From Bacteroidota bacterium (GTDB lineage: Bacteria; Spirochaetota; Spirochaetia; JABMQR01): 11,473 nucleotides of DNA. Both the position numbers and the translations under genes were made by a program. Positions 1 to 6,710 of the stretch are shown here, one piece after another (position 1 is the first letter of the stretch; each line of letters opens with the position of its first letter). The notes beneath the pieces are model-generated. The model was not told where the DNA came from. It did not search any database and was given only the letters and a program-made list of their open reading frames with translations. Where the stretch lies: assembly GCA_013202335.1 (NCBI GenBank), contig JABMQR010000155.1, forward strand, positions 1-11,473, given 5' to 3'.

Positions 1-135
1 CGTTGTTATACTGTACATCACCCTAGCTGGCTAGGGCTTCGTATTCTTCCTTGCATCTCCCTGCCGGGTACTGCCTGAGAACCTGTAAGTTTAAGCTGTA
101 CTGAGTACTAGGTCCCATCAATTTGCGTACTATTC
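1..135. other. Unassigned leading segment with a hairpin and a short minus-strand ORF
   Basis: No gene is recognised here. A perfect hairpin lies at 21-36 (CCCTAG, loop CTGG, CTAGGG) without a U-rich tail. GTACT/AGTAC repeats near 68-108 could pair, so the segment may be the 3' part of an upstream noncoding RNA ending in the terminator that follows. On the minus strand a 31-codon ORF (118 down to 23) has a YSxxLxVLRQYxxG pattern faintly like the first helices of transposase HTH domains, but it is too short to assign. A plus-strand frame ending in TAG at 32-34 could equally be the tail of an upstream protein. Confidence 0.2.
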
Positions 136-164
136 ATGCGGGTCTCAGGACCCGCATATTTTTT
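136..164 (+). terminator. Intrinsic terminator of the upstream unit
   Basis: A perfect 9-bp stem (ATGCGGGTC at 136-144 with GACCCGCAT at 149-157) closes a TCAG tetraloop and is followed by ATTTTTT. This is a standard rho-independent terminator reading rightward. It separates asnA from whatever lies to the left. Confidence 0.8.
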
Positions 165-200
165 GATTCTACTGTTAAATACTTGTGAAAAATTTCAGGC

Positions 201-229
201 TTGGTTCTCTTTAATTTTCATTGTATACT
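201..229 (+). promoter_or_regulatory. Candidate sigma-70 promoter of asnA
   Basis: TTGGTT at 201-206 and TATACT at 224-229 are separated by exactly 17 bp. Transcription would start near 236, giving a leader of about 40 nt before the asnA ATG. The position just after a terminator supports an independent transcription unit. It also argues against the upstream in-frame TTG at 201 being the start codon, since that TTG lies within the -35 element. Confidence 0.55.
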
Positions 230-275
230 TCTCTCTGATACATACAACAAACCAAAATACAAAAGGAAAATCATA

Positions 276-1316
276 ATGGGTGCTCAATATTATTATCCGA
301 AAAGCTATAAATCAATCATCTCCCTTGAGGAGACAGAGAAAGCGATTGCTGATATCAAGACATTTTTTCAGACTTATTTGTCTGCTCAGCTAAAATTACG
401 CAGAGTTACTGCACCCCTGTTTCTTGAGGCCGGAACCGGGGTAAATGATGATTTGAACGGCATAGAAACACCGGTATCCTTTATGCCTAAGGGAATGAAC
501 GGAATTAAAGCGGAAATCCCCCATTCACTGGCAAAATGGAAACGAATGATGCTCGGAGATTATAACATTAAGCCTGGATACGGCCTGTATACAGATATGA
601 ATGCAATTCGCCCGGATGAGGATCCTGATAACCTTCACTCTTATTATGTTGACCAGTGGGATTGGGAGATGGCTATTACTGAAGAGAAACGGAATCTGGA
701 TTTCCTACAGAACGTTGTGAAAAAAATTTATTCCACTTTGGTTGCAACTGAATTTTTGGTGTATGAAAGTTTTCCGGAGATCACTCCCATACTTCCAGAA
801 GAGATAACATTTCTTCAAACTGAGGATCTTTGTAGAATGTACCCGGACATGACTCCGGTTGAACGTGAATCAAAAGCAGCTGAAAAATATGGTGCAGTAT
901 TCATTATAGGAATTGGCGGTAATTTGTCTGATGGAAAATCACATGACGGCAGGGCTCCTGATTATGATGACTGGAGTTCCCCTACCGAGGGTGACTACAA
1001 AGGGATTAACGGGGATATTATTCTCTGGAATCCGGTCCTGGGTAGAACATTCGAACTCTCATCAATGGGTGTTCGTGTAAATAAAGAGGTGCTTTTACGA
1101 CAATTGTCCCTCAAGGGCGCAGAAGAACGCCTCAATCTGTATTTTCATAAAAGACTGATAAATGGTGATTTCCCGGAATCTATCGGGGGTGGAATTGGGC
1201 AGTCAAGGCTGTGTATGTTCCTGCTGCGAAAAGTTCATATTGGTGAAGTGCAGGCTAGTTTGTGGCCGAAAGAGGTCAGGACAGCTTGTAAGGAGATCGG
1301 CATTCAGCTTATGTAG
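276..1316 (+). CDS. asnA: Aspartate--ammonia ligase (AsnA-type asparagine synthetase)
   Basis: This cytoplasmic enzyme makes asparagine from aspartate, ammonia and ATP through an aspartyl-AMP intermediate. The 346-residue product is close to the usual length of about 330-345. AsnA is related to the class II catalytic core of aspartyl-tRNA synthetase. Family signatures are visible in order: RRVTAPLFLEAGTGVNDDLNG (about 42-62), DQWDWE (126-131), IGIGGNLSDGKSHDGRAPDYDDW (about 211-233), ELSSMGVRV (260-268) and the glycine-rich class II motif-3-like GGGIGQSRLCM (304-314). The ATG at 276 is chosen because conserved sequence (MGAQYYYP) begins there and AAAAGG lies just upstream. The frame stays open to a TTG at 201, but those 25 residues look untranslated. 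It appears monocistronic, and nothing suggests damage. Confidence 0.95.
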   Translation: MGAQYYYPKSYKSIISLEETEKAIADIKTFFQTYLSAQLKLRRVTAPLFLEAGTGVNDDLNGIETPVSFMPKGMNGIKAEIPHSLAKWKRMMLGDYNIKPGYGLYTDMNAIRPDEDPDNLHSYYVDQWDWEMAITEEKRNLDFLQNVVKKIYSTLVATEFLVYESFPEITPILPEEITFLQTEDLCRMYPDMTPVERESKAAEKYGAVFIIGIGGNLSDGKSHDGRAPDYDDWSSPTEGDYKGINGDIILWNPVLGRTFELSSMGVRVNKEVLLRQLSLKGAEERLNLYFHKRLINGDFPESIGGGIGQSRLCMFLLRKVHIGEVQASLWPKEVRTACKEIGIQLM

Positions 1317-1482
1317 CTTAACTTAATATAAACTGACTAGTACCACACTAAAAAAAAGTTGATTTAATTGTGTTTTTTTTCACAATCAATATTGACGGAA
1401 CAATGTATTAGTACTTGAGGCAATTTCAAAAATAGAATATTTTTAGGAAAATAGTCTGATTTAAATCACAGATGTAAATATG

Positions 1483-1504
1483 AAGTTTGCTTTGCAAACT
1501 TTTT
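1483..1504 (+). terminator. Weak intrinsic terminator, probably of asnA
   Basis: AAGTTTGC (1483-1490) and GCAAACTT (1494-1501) form a perfect 8-bp stem over a TTT loop, followed by TTTAT. The stem is only moderately GC-rich, so termination may be partial. It lies about 165 nt after the asnA stop and before the candidate promoter of the next gene. Confidence 0.45.
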
Positions 1505-1562
1505 ATTATGCGGGTGATTCAGAATTTTTATTATGTAATATATTTATTGCATGCTACACTGA

Positions 1563-1599
1563 TTCATGCATAAAAAAGGATTGGGGAATCCTGCATGAA
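1563..1599 (+). promoter_or_regulatory. Compound inverted repeat in the leader of the NDK-like gene
   Basis: TTCATGCA (1563-1570) is repeated inverted as TGCATGAA (1592-1599). Between the arms, GGATT (1578-1582) and AATCC (1587-1591) close a GGGG tetraloop. The inner hairpin abuts the right outer arm, leaving an A-rich bulge (TAAAAAA) on the left only. A further GCATG copy lies at about 1549-1553. The structure would sit at the very 5' end of the mRNA if the extended -10 at 1552-1560 is used. It could be an mRNA stability or regulatory fold, or a protein operator. It matches no riboswitch class that I recognise. Confidence 0.35.
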
Positions 1600-1644
1600 C
1601 ACAGATTAGATTTTCGGCTAGGGTTATAGAAGAAGGAGAGCAAC

Positions 1645-2835
1645 ATGCCTAAAGACGACCTCTCATATGTGCTGGTCACACCGTATACAATCGCAAAAAG
1701 CAGAACTGGTGGTGTAATATCACGACTGCTGTCAAGAGTAGAGCTGGAATTAGTGGGTGCGCAAATGTTTGCCCCGACTGCAGAATTTGCTGAAGAATAT
1801 GCTGCATCAGTACTTTCAACCTACGAAGGTGATGGAGTTAAAGGAGCAAAACTTCTGCAGGAATATATTATAGAAGCCTTTTCTCCAAGCGGAGGCAGAA
1901 AACACCGAGTGCTGCTGCTTCTTTTTAAGGGTGAAAATGCCTGTAGTAAACTTGCTGAAATTGCCGGACCATTATATAAGGAAGAGGTTCATCTGGAACA
2001 ATTAACAGGTGAAACAATCCGTGATACCTATGCAGATTTTGCTACTTCCCATGAAGATCCCGATAAAGTTCTCTATTATGAACCCGCTGTATTAACACCG
2101 CGGAGTCCCATAACAGCTGTACAGCATCTTAAAATGTTAAGTGAGTTCATAAAGGGTGAGGAAACAATCATAAATAATATGGTATACCCCGATCCCAGTG
2201 AAATAGAGAGAACTCTGGTTATTATAAAACCGGATAACTGGAAATTTGCCAGCTCCAGACCTGGAACAATTATTGATATGTTCAGCCGCACCGGACTACG
2301 TATTATCAGCAGTAAAGTTCAGCAGATGAGTGTTGCTCAGGCTCTTGAATTCTACGGACCGGTCAAAGATGTCCTGCGAAGAAAACTCTCACCAGTTTTT
2401 GCTGAAAGAGCAGGACGCCTTCTTGAAATGGAGTTTGGGGTTAAGCTGAGTGAAAAAACTATCAGTAATCTCTCTGATACATTTGGACAGGATATGGCGA
2501 TTGATCAGTTTGACCAGATCATTGAGTTTATGACCGGACATCGACCGGAAAATTGCACTTCTGAAGAAGAAATGCGTAAGCCCGGAAAAGTTAAGAGTAT
2601 GGTTCTTGTGTATGAGGGGAAAAATGCTATCAATAAAATCCGGGAGGTTCTCGGGCCAACAGATCCCACAAAAGCACCCGGTGGTACAATCAGAAGAGAA
2701 TTCGGTCAAAATGTAATGGTCAACACCGCGCATGCATCAGATTCAGTTGAGAATGCACTTCGTGAAATGAAGATTATAAATATTGAACATAGCAACTGCA
2801 GCAGTATTATGCAGGAATATCTTAACAATTTGTAA
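1645..2835 (+). CDS. Two-domain nucleoside diphosphate kinase-like protein, first domain degenerate
   Basis: NDK transfers the terminal phosphate between nucleoside triphosphates and diphosphates through a phospho-histidine. Single-domain bacterial enzymes have about 140-150 residues; this one has 396. The second half (about 187-375) carries the signature: ERTLVIIKPD (K195, P196, D197), EGKNAINKIREVLGPTDP (324-341), TIR (R350) and NTAHASDS with N360 and catalytic H363. A roughly 70-residue insertion separates FYGPVKD from the EGKNA segment. The first half (about 5-155) repeats the fold pattern (LVTPYTIAK, GGVISRLLSR, FKGENACSKLAEIAGP), but KPD has become TPY and the NxxHxSDS loop reads EPAVLTPRS, so the catalytic His is missing. 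Inference: an active C-terminal kinase with a non-catalytic N-terminal domain for regulation or assembly. A strong Shine-Dalgarno (AAGGAGAG) fixes the start, and a terminator follows the stop. Confidence 0.85.
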   Translation: MPKDDLSYVLVTPYTIAKSRTGGVISRLLSRVELELVGAQMFAPTAEFAEEYAASVLSTYEGDGVKGAKLLQEYIIEAFSPSGGRKHRVLLLLFKGENACSKLAEIAGPLYKEEVHLEQLTGETIRDTYADFATSHEDPDKVLYYEPAVLTPRSPITAVQHLKMLSEFIKGEETIINNMVYPDPSEIERTLVIIKPDNWKFASSRPGTIIDMFSRTGLRIISSKVQQMSVAQALEFYGPVKDVLRRKLSPVFAERAGRLLEMEFGVKLSEKTISNLSDTFGQDMAIDQFDQIIEFMTGHRPENCTSEEEMRKPGKVKSMVLVYEGKNAINKIREVLGPTDPTKAPGGTIRREFGQNVMVNTAHASDSVENALREMKIINIEHSNCSSIMQEYLNNL

Positions 2836-2857
2836 AAAAGATGGTTGTATTTATCAG

Positions 2858-2888
2858 ACCGGCAGAGATGAAGATCTGTCGGTTTTTT
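2858..2888 (+). terminator. Intrinsic terminator of the NDK-like gene
   Basis: ACCGGCAGA (2858-2866) pairs with TCTGTCGGT (2875-2883), with one G-U pair, and runs into T6. It begins 22 nt after the stop codon. On the opposite strand the same stem has no U-tract, so it serves the plus strand and is at best a weak barrier for queH transcripts. Confidence 0.85.
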
Positions 2889-2901
2889 GTTTTACCAGGG
2901 T

Positions 2902-3468
2902 TTAAGATTTTTCTGTTTTCTTTGCCAAACTAAATTCACATCCGCAGTAGTCCTGCCGATAGAGATCCAGTTCATCACTAAGCTCGAGACTTCTCCTGAA
3001 GCCATTCTTTTTTTTGAAGTTTTCCTCGACAAAACCATCCAGAGTCCGTCCCGAATCAAAGATTGCTGCAGAGATTTTATGAGGACTAAGTGTCAGGGTC
3101 GTAGTAAATCTATTTAATCCAAGTTCATCAGCCTTATCTTTTGTCCTTTTTAAATTGAAGGCAAAACAGGAATTACATCTGGCCCCTCTCTCGGGTTCAT
3201 GTTCCAATCCCCTGACTGATTCCAGCCAGGCATCATGATCCCAGGTATCTTCAACTACTTCAATGTTGAAATGATCAGCTAGTTTTCTCACGTTATCAAG
3301 CCGTTTTTTATACTCTTCATGTGGAAAAATATTTGAGTTTGAAAAAAACAACAGTACCGTATCCCCATTCTTAATTAAACGCTCACTGGAGGGAGCAGCG
3401 CAGGGGGCACAGCAGGAGTGCAGGAGAATACGGGGATCTGTAGGTTTTTCATCAGTTTTTTGCATCAT
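2902..3468 (-). CDS. queH: Epoxyqueuosine reductase QueH
   Basis: QueH performs the last step of queuosine synthesis, reducing epoxyqueuosine to queuosine in tRNA wobble position 34. It is an Fe-S protein unrelated to cobalamin-dependent QueG. The 188-residue product matches the usual length of about 190-200. Conserved features (numbered from the ATG at 3468): the N-terminal HSCCAPC (Cys19, 20 and 23), the PP-loop-like LFFSNSNIFPHEEYKKRL stretch, ARCNSCF (Cys98 and 101), TTTLTLSPHK, and the C-terminal YRQDYCGCEFS (Cys175 and 177). The start is uncertain. ATGATG at 3468-3463 fits the family but has no Shine-Dalgarno, and it overlaps the stop of a tiny upstream ORF. An in-frame TTG at 3492 would add MWILLFLL. 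It is divergent from the FAD protein gene. Confidence 0.92.
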   Translation of the reverse strand: MMQKTDEKPTDPRILLHSCCAPCAAPSSERLIKNGDTVLLFFSNSNIFPHEEYKKRLDNVRKLADHFNIEVVEDTWDHDAWLESVRGLEHEPERGARCNSCFAFNLKRTKDKADELGLNRFTTTLTLSPHKISAAIFDSGRTLDGFVEENFKKKNGFRRSLELSDELDLYRQDYCGCEFSLAKKTEKS

Positions 3469-3572
3469 AAGCAGGAACAATAATATCCACAAAAGTGGGG
3501 AACATCAAGTATTTGATTTAGATGATATATAATTTCATCAAAATTTGAGGCACCGCAAGAGAGGCACCGCAT
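3465..3572 (-). CDS. Possible 35-residue Cys-rich leader peptide upstream of queH
   Basis: This is a tentative small ORF. It begins MRCLSCGASNFDEII and ends HFCGYYCSCL, with a CxxC near each end as in a small zinc-ribbon. Its TGA (3467-3465) overlaps the tandem ATGs of queH (ATGATG), the arrangement expected for translational coupling, and queH lacks a Shine-Dalgarno of its own. Against it: there is no strong ribosome binding site, the length is minimal, and its first codons share bases with the possible start of the divergent FAD gene. It could be chance or a leader with no independent function. Confidence 0.25.
   Translation of the reverse strand: MRCLSCGASNFDEIIYHLNQILDVPHFCGYYCSCL
3547..3570. 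repeat. Tandem 10-bp direct repeat in the queH/FAD divergent region
   Basis: GAGGCACCGC occurs at 3547-3556 and again at 3561-3570, separated by AAGA (period 14). The second copy supplies the GAGG that acts as Shine-Dalgarno for the ATG at 3571. A TATAAT hexamer sits just upstream at 3528-3533 without a good -35. The repeats may be an operator, but 14 bp is not a whole helical turn, so side-by-side binding on the same face is not obvious. Confidence 0.4.
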
Positions 3573-4899
3573 GATACTTGCAGTTTTTCGGTTAATCAGG
3601 TATATTCCATGCGGTATGAAAACATATGATGTAGTAATAATCGGCTCCGGTCCTGCTGGAATGGGCGCGGCATTTGAGCTTAAACAGCAGAAAAACAGCA
3701 CTTCACTACTGATTCTTGATCAGGAAAAATATTCCACAGGTGGAATGCGAAATGACTGCAAGATGAATTTCACTTTCCCTATTGGTTTTCCTCTCGAGTA
3801 TTGGGAAGAGTCTCAGGCAAAAAATTATCTTGAAAAAGTATCAGCATTTCTCAAACCGGCGATCCTGGAAAAAAAACAGCTTGAAATTTATCAACAGCGT
3901 TCAGAAAGACTCGATGTAAATCTGATAGAAATTGAGCAGACACACCTGGGAACTGACGGCGGATTGGCTTTAATTAAGAACCTGCTTGCCGAGCTGCGTG
4001 CCAGAGGGGTGGAATTGTCTCTTGGAGAAGAGATGCAGGATGTTGATAATATTAATAAAACTATAACAACTTCCGACAGAACTATCGGTTATAAAACTCT
4101 GCTGGTTGCTCCTGGAAGAAAAGGATTTAGATTCCTGCAGAAGATAATGGATACCCTGGAGGTTCAGTATCTTGATAATATAGTTGATATTGGCATTCGG
4201 GTTGAGACCAGAATTGAACATTACCCCATAGTACGTGATTATTATGATCCGAAATTTCATTTTCCTGAAAAAGTACGAACGTTCTGTACAAACAGTGGAA
4301 ATGCTCATGTCGTAAAGGAAAATTACACAACGGTCCATGGCGAACCCTATTGTTCAGTAAATGGACATGCCTATTCCACAAGTCATGGAAAAGAAAATGG
4401 ACTGGTAAATTTTGCGATTCTTAAAACGGTGGGGTTAACTGAACCTCTTGCCAGCGGACAGATGTTTGCTGAGAATTTGGGTGTCCAGGCTATGTTACTG
4501 GGCGGCGGGAAACCGCTCATGCAGCGAGTTGGTGATTTCAGGATGGGATCCAGATCAAAAGAACACAGCTTTAATGATGATCTCTATGATTTCAAACCCA
4601 GTCTTAGAACATGCTGTCCCGGAGATATCAGCCTTGCAATGCCTGCGCGGATACTAAGGGCAATTTGGAAAGCTATGAAAAAACTTGATACTATTGTTCC
4701 CGGGGTACTGCATCCTTCAACTATCATGTATTACCCTGAAATCAAACTATATGCAAATAAGCCTCACTATCTGGATGAACACTTCAGAGTGAATGGTTCG
4801 GTGTTCTTTGCCGGTGACGGAGCCGGAACAAGCCGTGGTATAACTGCAGCTTGGGGAAGTGGAATCAGGGCTGCTGAAGGTATGCGAAAATATCTCTGA
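3571..4899 (+). CDS. FAD-dependent dehydrogenase/oxidoreductase (COG2509-like)
   Basis: A soluble two-dinucleotide-fold flavoprotein of unknown substrate. The N-terminal Rossmann motif YDVVIIGSGPAGMGAA (19-34) binds the ADP part of FAD. GGMRNDCKMNFT (57-68) resembles the conserved GG...DGK.N segment of the COG2509 family. The C-terminal VFFAGDGAGTSRGITAAWGSG (411-431) closes the FAD site. A mid-region with several His, Tyr and Cys residues (about 230-280) may contact substrate. At 442 residues it is slightly short for the family. The start at 3571 has GAGG 6 nt upstream; an ATG at 3616 (MKTYDVV) fits homologue N-termini better but has no ribosome binding site. Its stop lies only 3 bp from the stop of the convergent gene. 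The reaction cannot be named from sequence. Confidence 0.8.
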   Translation: MILAVFRLIRYIPCGMKTYDVVIIGSGPAGMGAAFELKQQKNSTSLLILDQEKYSTGGMRNDCKMNFTFPIGFPLEYWEESQAKNYLEKVSAFLKPAILEKKQLEIYQQRSERLDVNLIEIEQTHLGTDGGLALIKNLLAELRARGVELSLGEEMQDVDNINKTITTSDRTIGYKTLLVAPGRKGFRFLQKIMDTLEVQYLDNIVDIGIRVETRIEHYPIVRDYYDPKFHFPEKVRTFCTNSGNAHVVKENYTTVHGEPYCSVNGHAYSTSHGKENGLVNFAILKTVGLTEPLASGQMFAENLGVQAMLLGGGKPLMQRVGDFRMGSRSKEHSFNDDLYDFKPSLRTCCPGDISLAMPARILRAIWKAMKKLDTIVPGVLHPSTIMYYPEIKLYANKPHYLDEHFRVNGSVFFAGDGAGTSRGITAAWGSGIRAAEGMRKYL

Positions 4900-4902
4900 C
4901 TA

Positions 4903-5583
4903 TTATAAACGTTTCCCGCTAAAAGTTTCTTTTCTTCCCGGGCAATTTTCCCGTTCACAATATTTACAGCTGGTGAAAGTAGTTTCTGATTCATAGAACA
5001 TTCCGGAAATAGTTTTATTCGGTACCATGAGGGAACTGGGAGTAAGCTGAACTCCGATAGGGGTTCCCTGATCAAGAAGATCGAATATACCGCCTAATTC
5101 CTGAACCGGCCAAATATCTACATTACCCGAACCCGGATTGACGCTGCTGACCTTTTCAATTCCATAAGTATCCTTAACATACTGTGCTGTATGCAGTCTT
5201 ACAGCACCAAGGGCCATGGTTTTTAGCGTATCCAGCCAGAAAGAGGCAAGCATATCCAGGGAAGAGGTGTCATAGGTCTCCATTTCATTTCCACAGGTTG
5301 CAATATAAGGAAAAAGACGGTGTACATTATCAAGCTCAGATAGGACTTTTCCCCTGAATGTACTTGTTCCTACCTGGAGAACCATCTCAGAGTCCTCTTT
5401 GGATCTACTCTCAATATATGCTGCAGCAATAAGGCTTTTTGGCTGCAGTTTTTCAACGGTTTTATCAAACAGGATTCGTGCTGCTTCTTCAGCATCCGGG
5501 TAGGCATCAAGCCGTATTAGCTTTATATATTTGTTATATGAAGGAGTGAAGGGTACATCAAGTTTTACATATTTCGGATTCAT
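4903..5583 (-). CDS. Stand-alone MetH-type reactivation (B12-dependent methionine synthase activation) domain protein
   Basis: The fold resembles the C-terminal reactivation domain of MetH, which binds AdoMet and helps return inactive cob(II)alamin to methylcobalamin. Free-standing versions exist, as in Thermotoga maritima next to a MetH lacking that domain. The product has 226 residues from the ATG at 5583, which has GGAG 7 nt upstream. Family-like segments are YIATCGNEME (93-102), SVNPGSGNVDIWPVQELGGIFDLL (147-170) and IGVQLTPSSLMVPNKTISGMF (176-196). A C-terminal CKYCERENC (Cys206, 209 and 214) could bind metal or Fe-S. It lies 20 nt after cobW, so the two are probably co-transcribed. No methionine synthase is in the window. 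Likely partner (inference): the corrinoid protein encoded just upstream. Whether it still binds AdoMet is unknown. Confidence 0.8.
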   Translation of the reverse strand: MNPKYVKLDVPFTPSYNKYIKLIRLDAYPDAEEAARILFDKTVEKLQPKSLIAAAYIESRSKEDSEMVLQVGTSTFRGKVLSELDNVHRLFPYIATCGNEMETYDTSSLDMLASFWLDTLKTMALGAVRLHTAQYVKDTYGIEKVSSVNPGSGNVDIWPVQELGGIFDLLDQGTPIGVQLTPSSLMVPNKTISGMFYESETTFTSCKYCERENCPGRKETFSGKRL

Positions 5584-5603
5584 AATATTCTCCAAATTAT
5601 TTA

Positions 5604-6578
5604 TTAGACGCTGATAAAAGCACCTGTTTCGGTGGCTGTACGCCAATTTTGAAACAACCTCTCTGGTTCTTTGCTGCTTCCTGGAAAGATTACGGTTAAT
5701 CCGGGTTTTGGTTGGGTATCTATATCACTGGTATAAAAAGGTTCGATATGTATCATATCAGCTACACAATCCACGAAAACCAAACCCTTATCTTCAGTTT
5801 CTACAAATCCTTTCAGCCGAAAGGATTTAGGTGCAATTGTTGTTATAAATGATTCCAGAGAATCAAACGAAACAGGTTTTGCAGGTACAATTTTTACCGG
5901 AATAGGTCTCCCTTCATCACCCCATCCCTGATATTTTTCAGCATCAAATTTTTCAATCAATATAGGGGAGAAATCCATATTCAGGAAATCCCGGTCTACT
6001 TCACCAAAACTTGTGAGGGCGATAGCCGCACCAGGCTTTAGTTCTTTTATTCTTTTAGTAATCCGCCCAATTACTTCAGGTTCTACAAGGTCTGTTTTAT
6101 TAATGATAAAGGTGTTGCTGTAACGAATTTGTTCCTCAATAGTAAGAAGAGTCTGGCTGAGAATCTCAAAACGTGAGGCATCAATAACACAAATCATACC
6201 TTTATACTCAATATTTCCCTGTGTTTTCTTATCCGCAAACTGCATGATTTCTATTAAAGGGGCTGGTTTTGCCAAACCTGAAGCTTCGACAAACAGCACA
6301 TCAATATCTTTATCATTATACTCTGCAATAGAATCAATAAATGTTCCGGAAATACAACTGCAGAAAATCTGTCCGCCGTTCAATTCAGTGGTTACTATTC
6401 CTGTTCGCGAAGAGAGTACTGTCCTATCAATTCCCAGTTCCCCGAATTCATTGACTATTACTCCAGGCTTTTTATCCTTATAAAATGCTAACAGAGAATT
6501 TAGCAGGGTAGTTTTCCCTGATCCCAGGAAACCTGTTAACAAGAAAAGGGGTACGGGTACGGGTTTTTTTTCGATCAT
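5604..6578 (-). CDS. CobW/COG0523-family GTP-binding protein
   Basis: This G3E-type P-loop GTPase has 324 residues. Motifs: Walker A TGFLGSGKTT (15-24), the switch region VNEFGELGID (42-51), VEASGLAKP (97-105) in place of the usual ESTG-type segment, and the guanine-specificity NKTD (160-163). A CobW C-terminal-like domain follows (about 225-305, including RLKGFVETEDKG). Family members deliver metals (Zn, Co) or act in cobalamin metabolism. The usual CxCC metal motif is here GGQIFCSC (68-75, Cys73 and Cys75), a variant of the kind I associate with corrinoid methyltransferase clusters. GAGG lies 6 nt before the ATG. It sits between the corrinoid protein and the MetH-like activator, suggesting a role in cofactor or metal loading, or in activation. 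It is separated from the former by a terminator, so it may need its own promoter or read-through. Confidence 0.9.
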   Translation of the reverse strand: MIEKKPVPVPLFLLTGFLGSGKTTLLNSLLAFYKDKKPGVIVNEFGELGIDRTVLSSRTGIVTTELNGGQIFCSCISGTFIDSIAEYNDKDIDVLFVEASGLAKPAPLIEIMQFADKKTQGNIEYKGMICVIDASRFEILSQTLLTIEEQIRYSNTFIINKTDLVEPEVIGRITKRIKELKPGAAIALTSFGEVDRDFLNMDFSPILIEKFDAEKYQGWGDEGRPIPVKIVPAKPVSFDSLESFITTIAPKSFRLKGFVETEDKGLVFVDCVADMIHIEPFYTSDIDTQPKPGLTVIFPGSSKEPERLFQNWRTATETGAFISV

Positions 6579-6621
6579 AGTAAGCCTCTTATCGATTTGA
6601 TTGAAATATGATGATCCGGAA

Positions 6622-6672
6622 GTGATAAAAAATAAAGGGGTCCTCTATTCCAGTTTATCTGGAGGACCCCTT
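6622..6672 (-). terminator. Strong intrinsic terminator after the corrinoid-protein gene
   Basis: AAGGGGTCCTC (6635-6645) and GAGGACCCCTT (6662-6672) form an 11-bp perfect stem. Read on the minus strand it is followed by TTTATTTTTTATC. It begins 38 nt beyond the corrinoid gene stop and precedes cobW by 56 nt. It should cut most transcripts here, making the corrinoid protein far more abundant than the two downstream accessory proteins. Confidence 0.88.
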
Positions 6673-6710
6673 ACTTGCTGTAATCAGAACCTGATAACAT
6701 TAATATCTGA

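Larger units (their letters stand above)
1317..1644 (+). other. 328-bp spacer between asnA and the NDK-like gene
   Basis: No credible ORF is present. It is very AT-rich and contains, in order: an A/T-rich stem (ATTGTG 1367-1372 with CACAAT 1381-1386 across a T8 loop), a hairpin with U-tail (1483-1504), a possible extended -10 (TGCTACACT, 1552-1560) and a compound inverted repeat (1563-1599) just before the ribosome binding site of the next gene. The AAGGAGAG Shine-Dalgarno (about 1633-1640) lies 6 nt before the ATG at 1645. Confidence 0.5.

Noticed and set aside
201..275. Extended N-terminus of AsnA from the TTG at 201
   Set aside because: The TTG lies in the putative -35 hexamer and the extra 25 residues do not fit the family, whose start matches the ATG at 276 with a ribosome binding site.
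1317..1644. T-box, purine or other known riboswitch before the NDK-like gene
   Set aside because: No T-box sequence or other conserved aptamer motif could be recognised; only simple inverted repeats are present.
2076..2733. Two minus-strand ORFs (71 and 114 codons) within the NDK-like gene
   Set aside because: They lie antisense to a clear protein family member and have no family-like motifs.
3970..5075. Several minus- and plus-strand ORFs overlapping the FAD gene and the MetH-like gene
   Set aside because: They are out-of-frame shadows with unlikely composition; the overlapped genes have recognisable motifs throughout.
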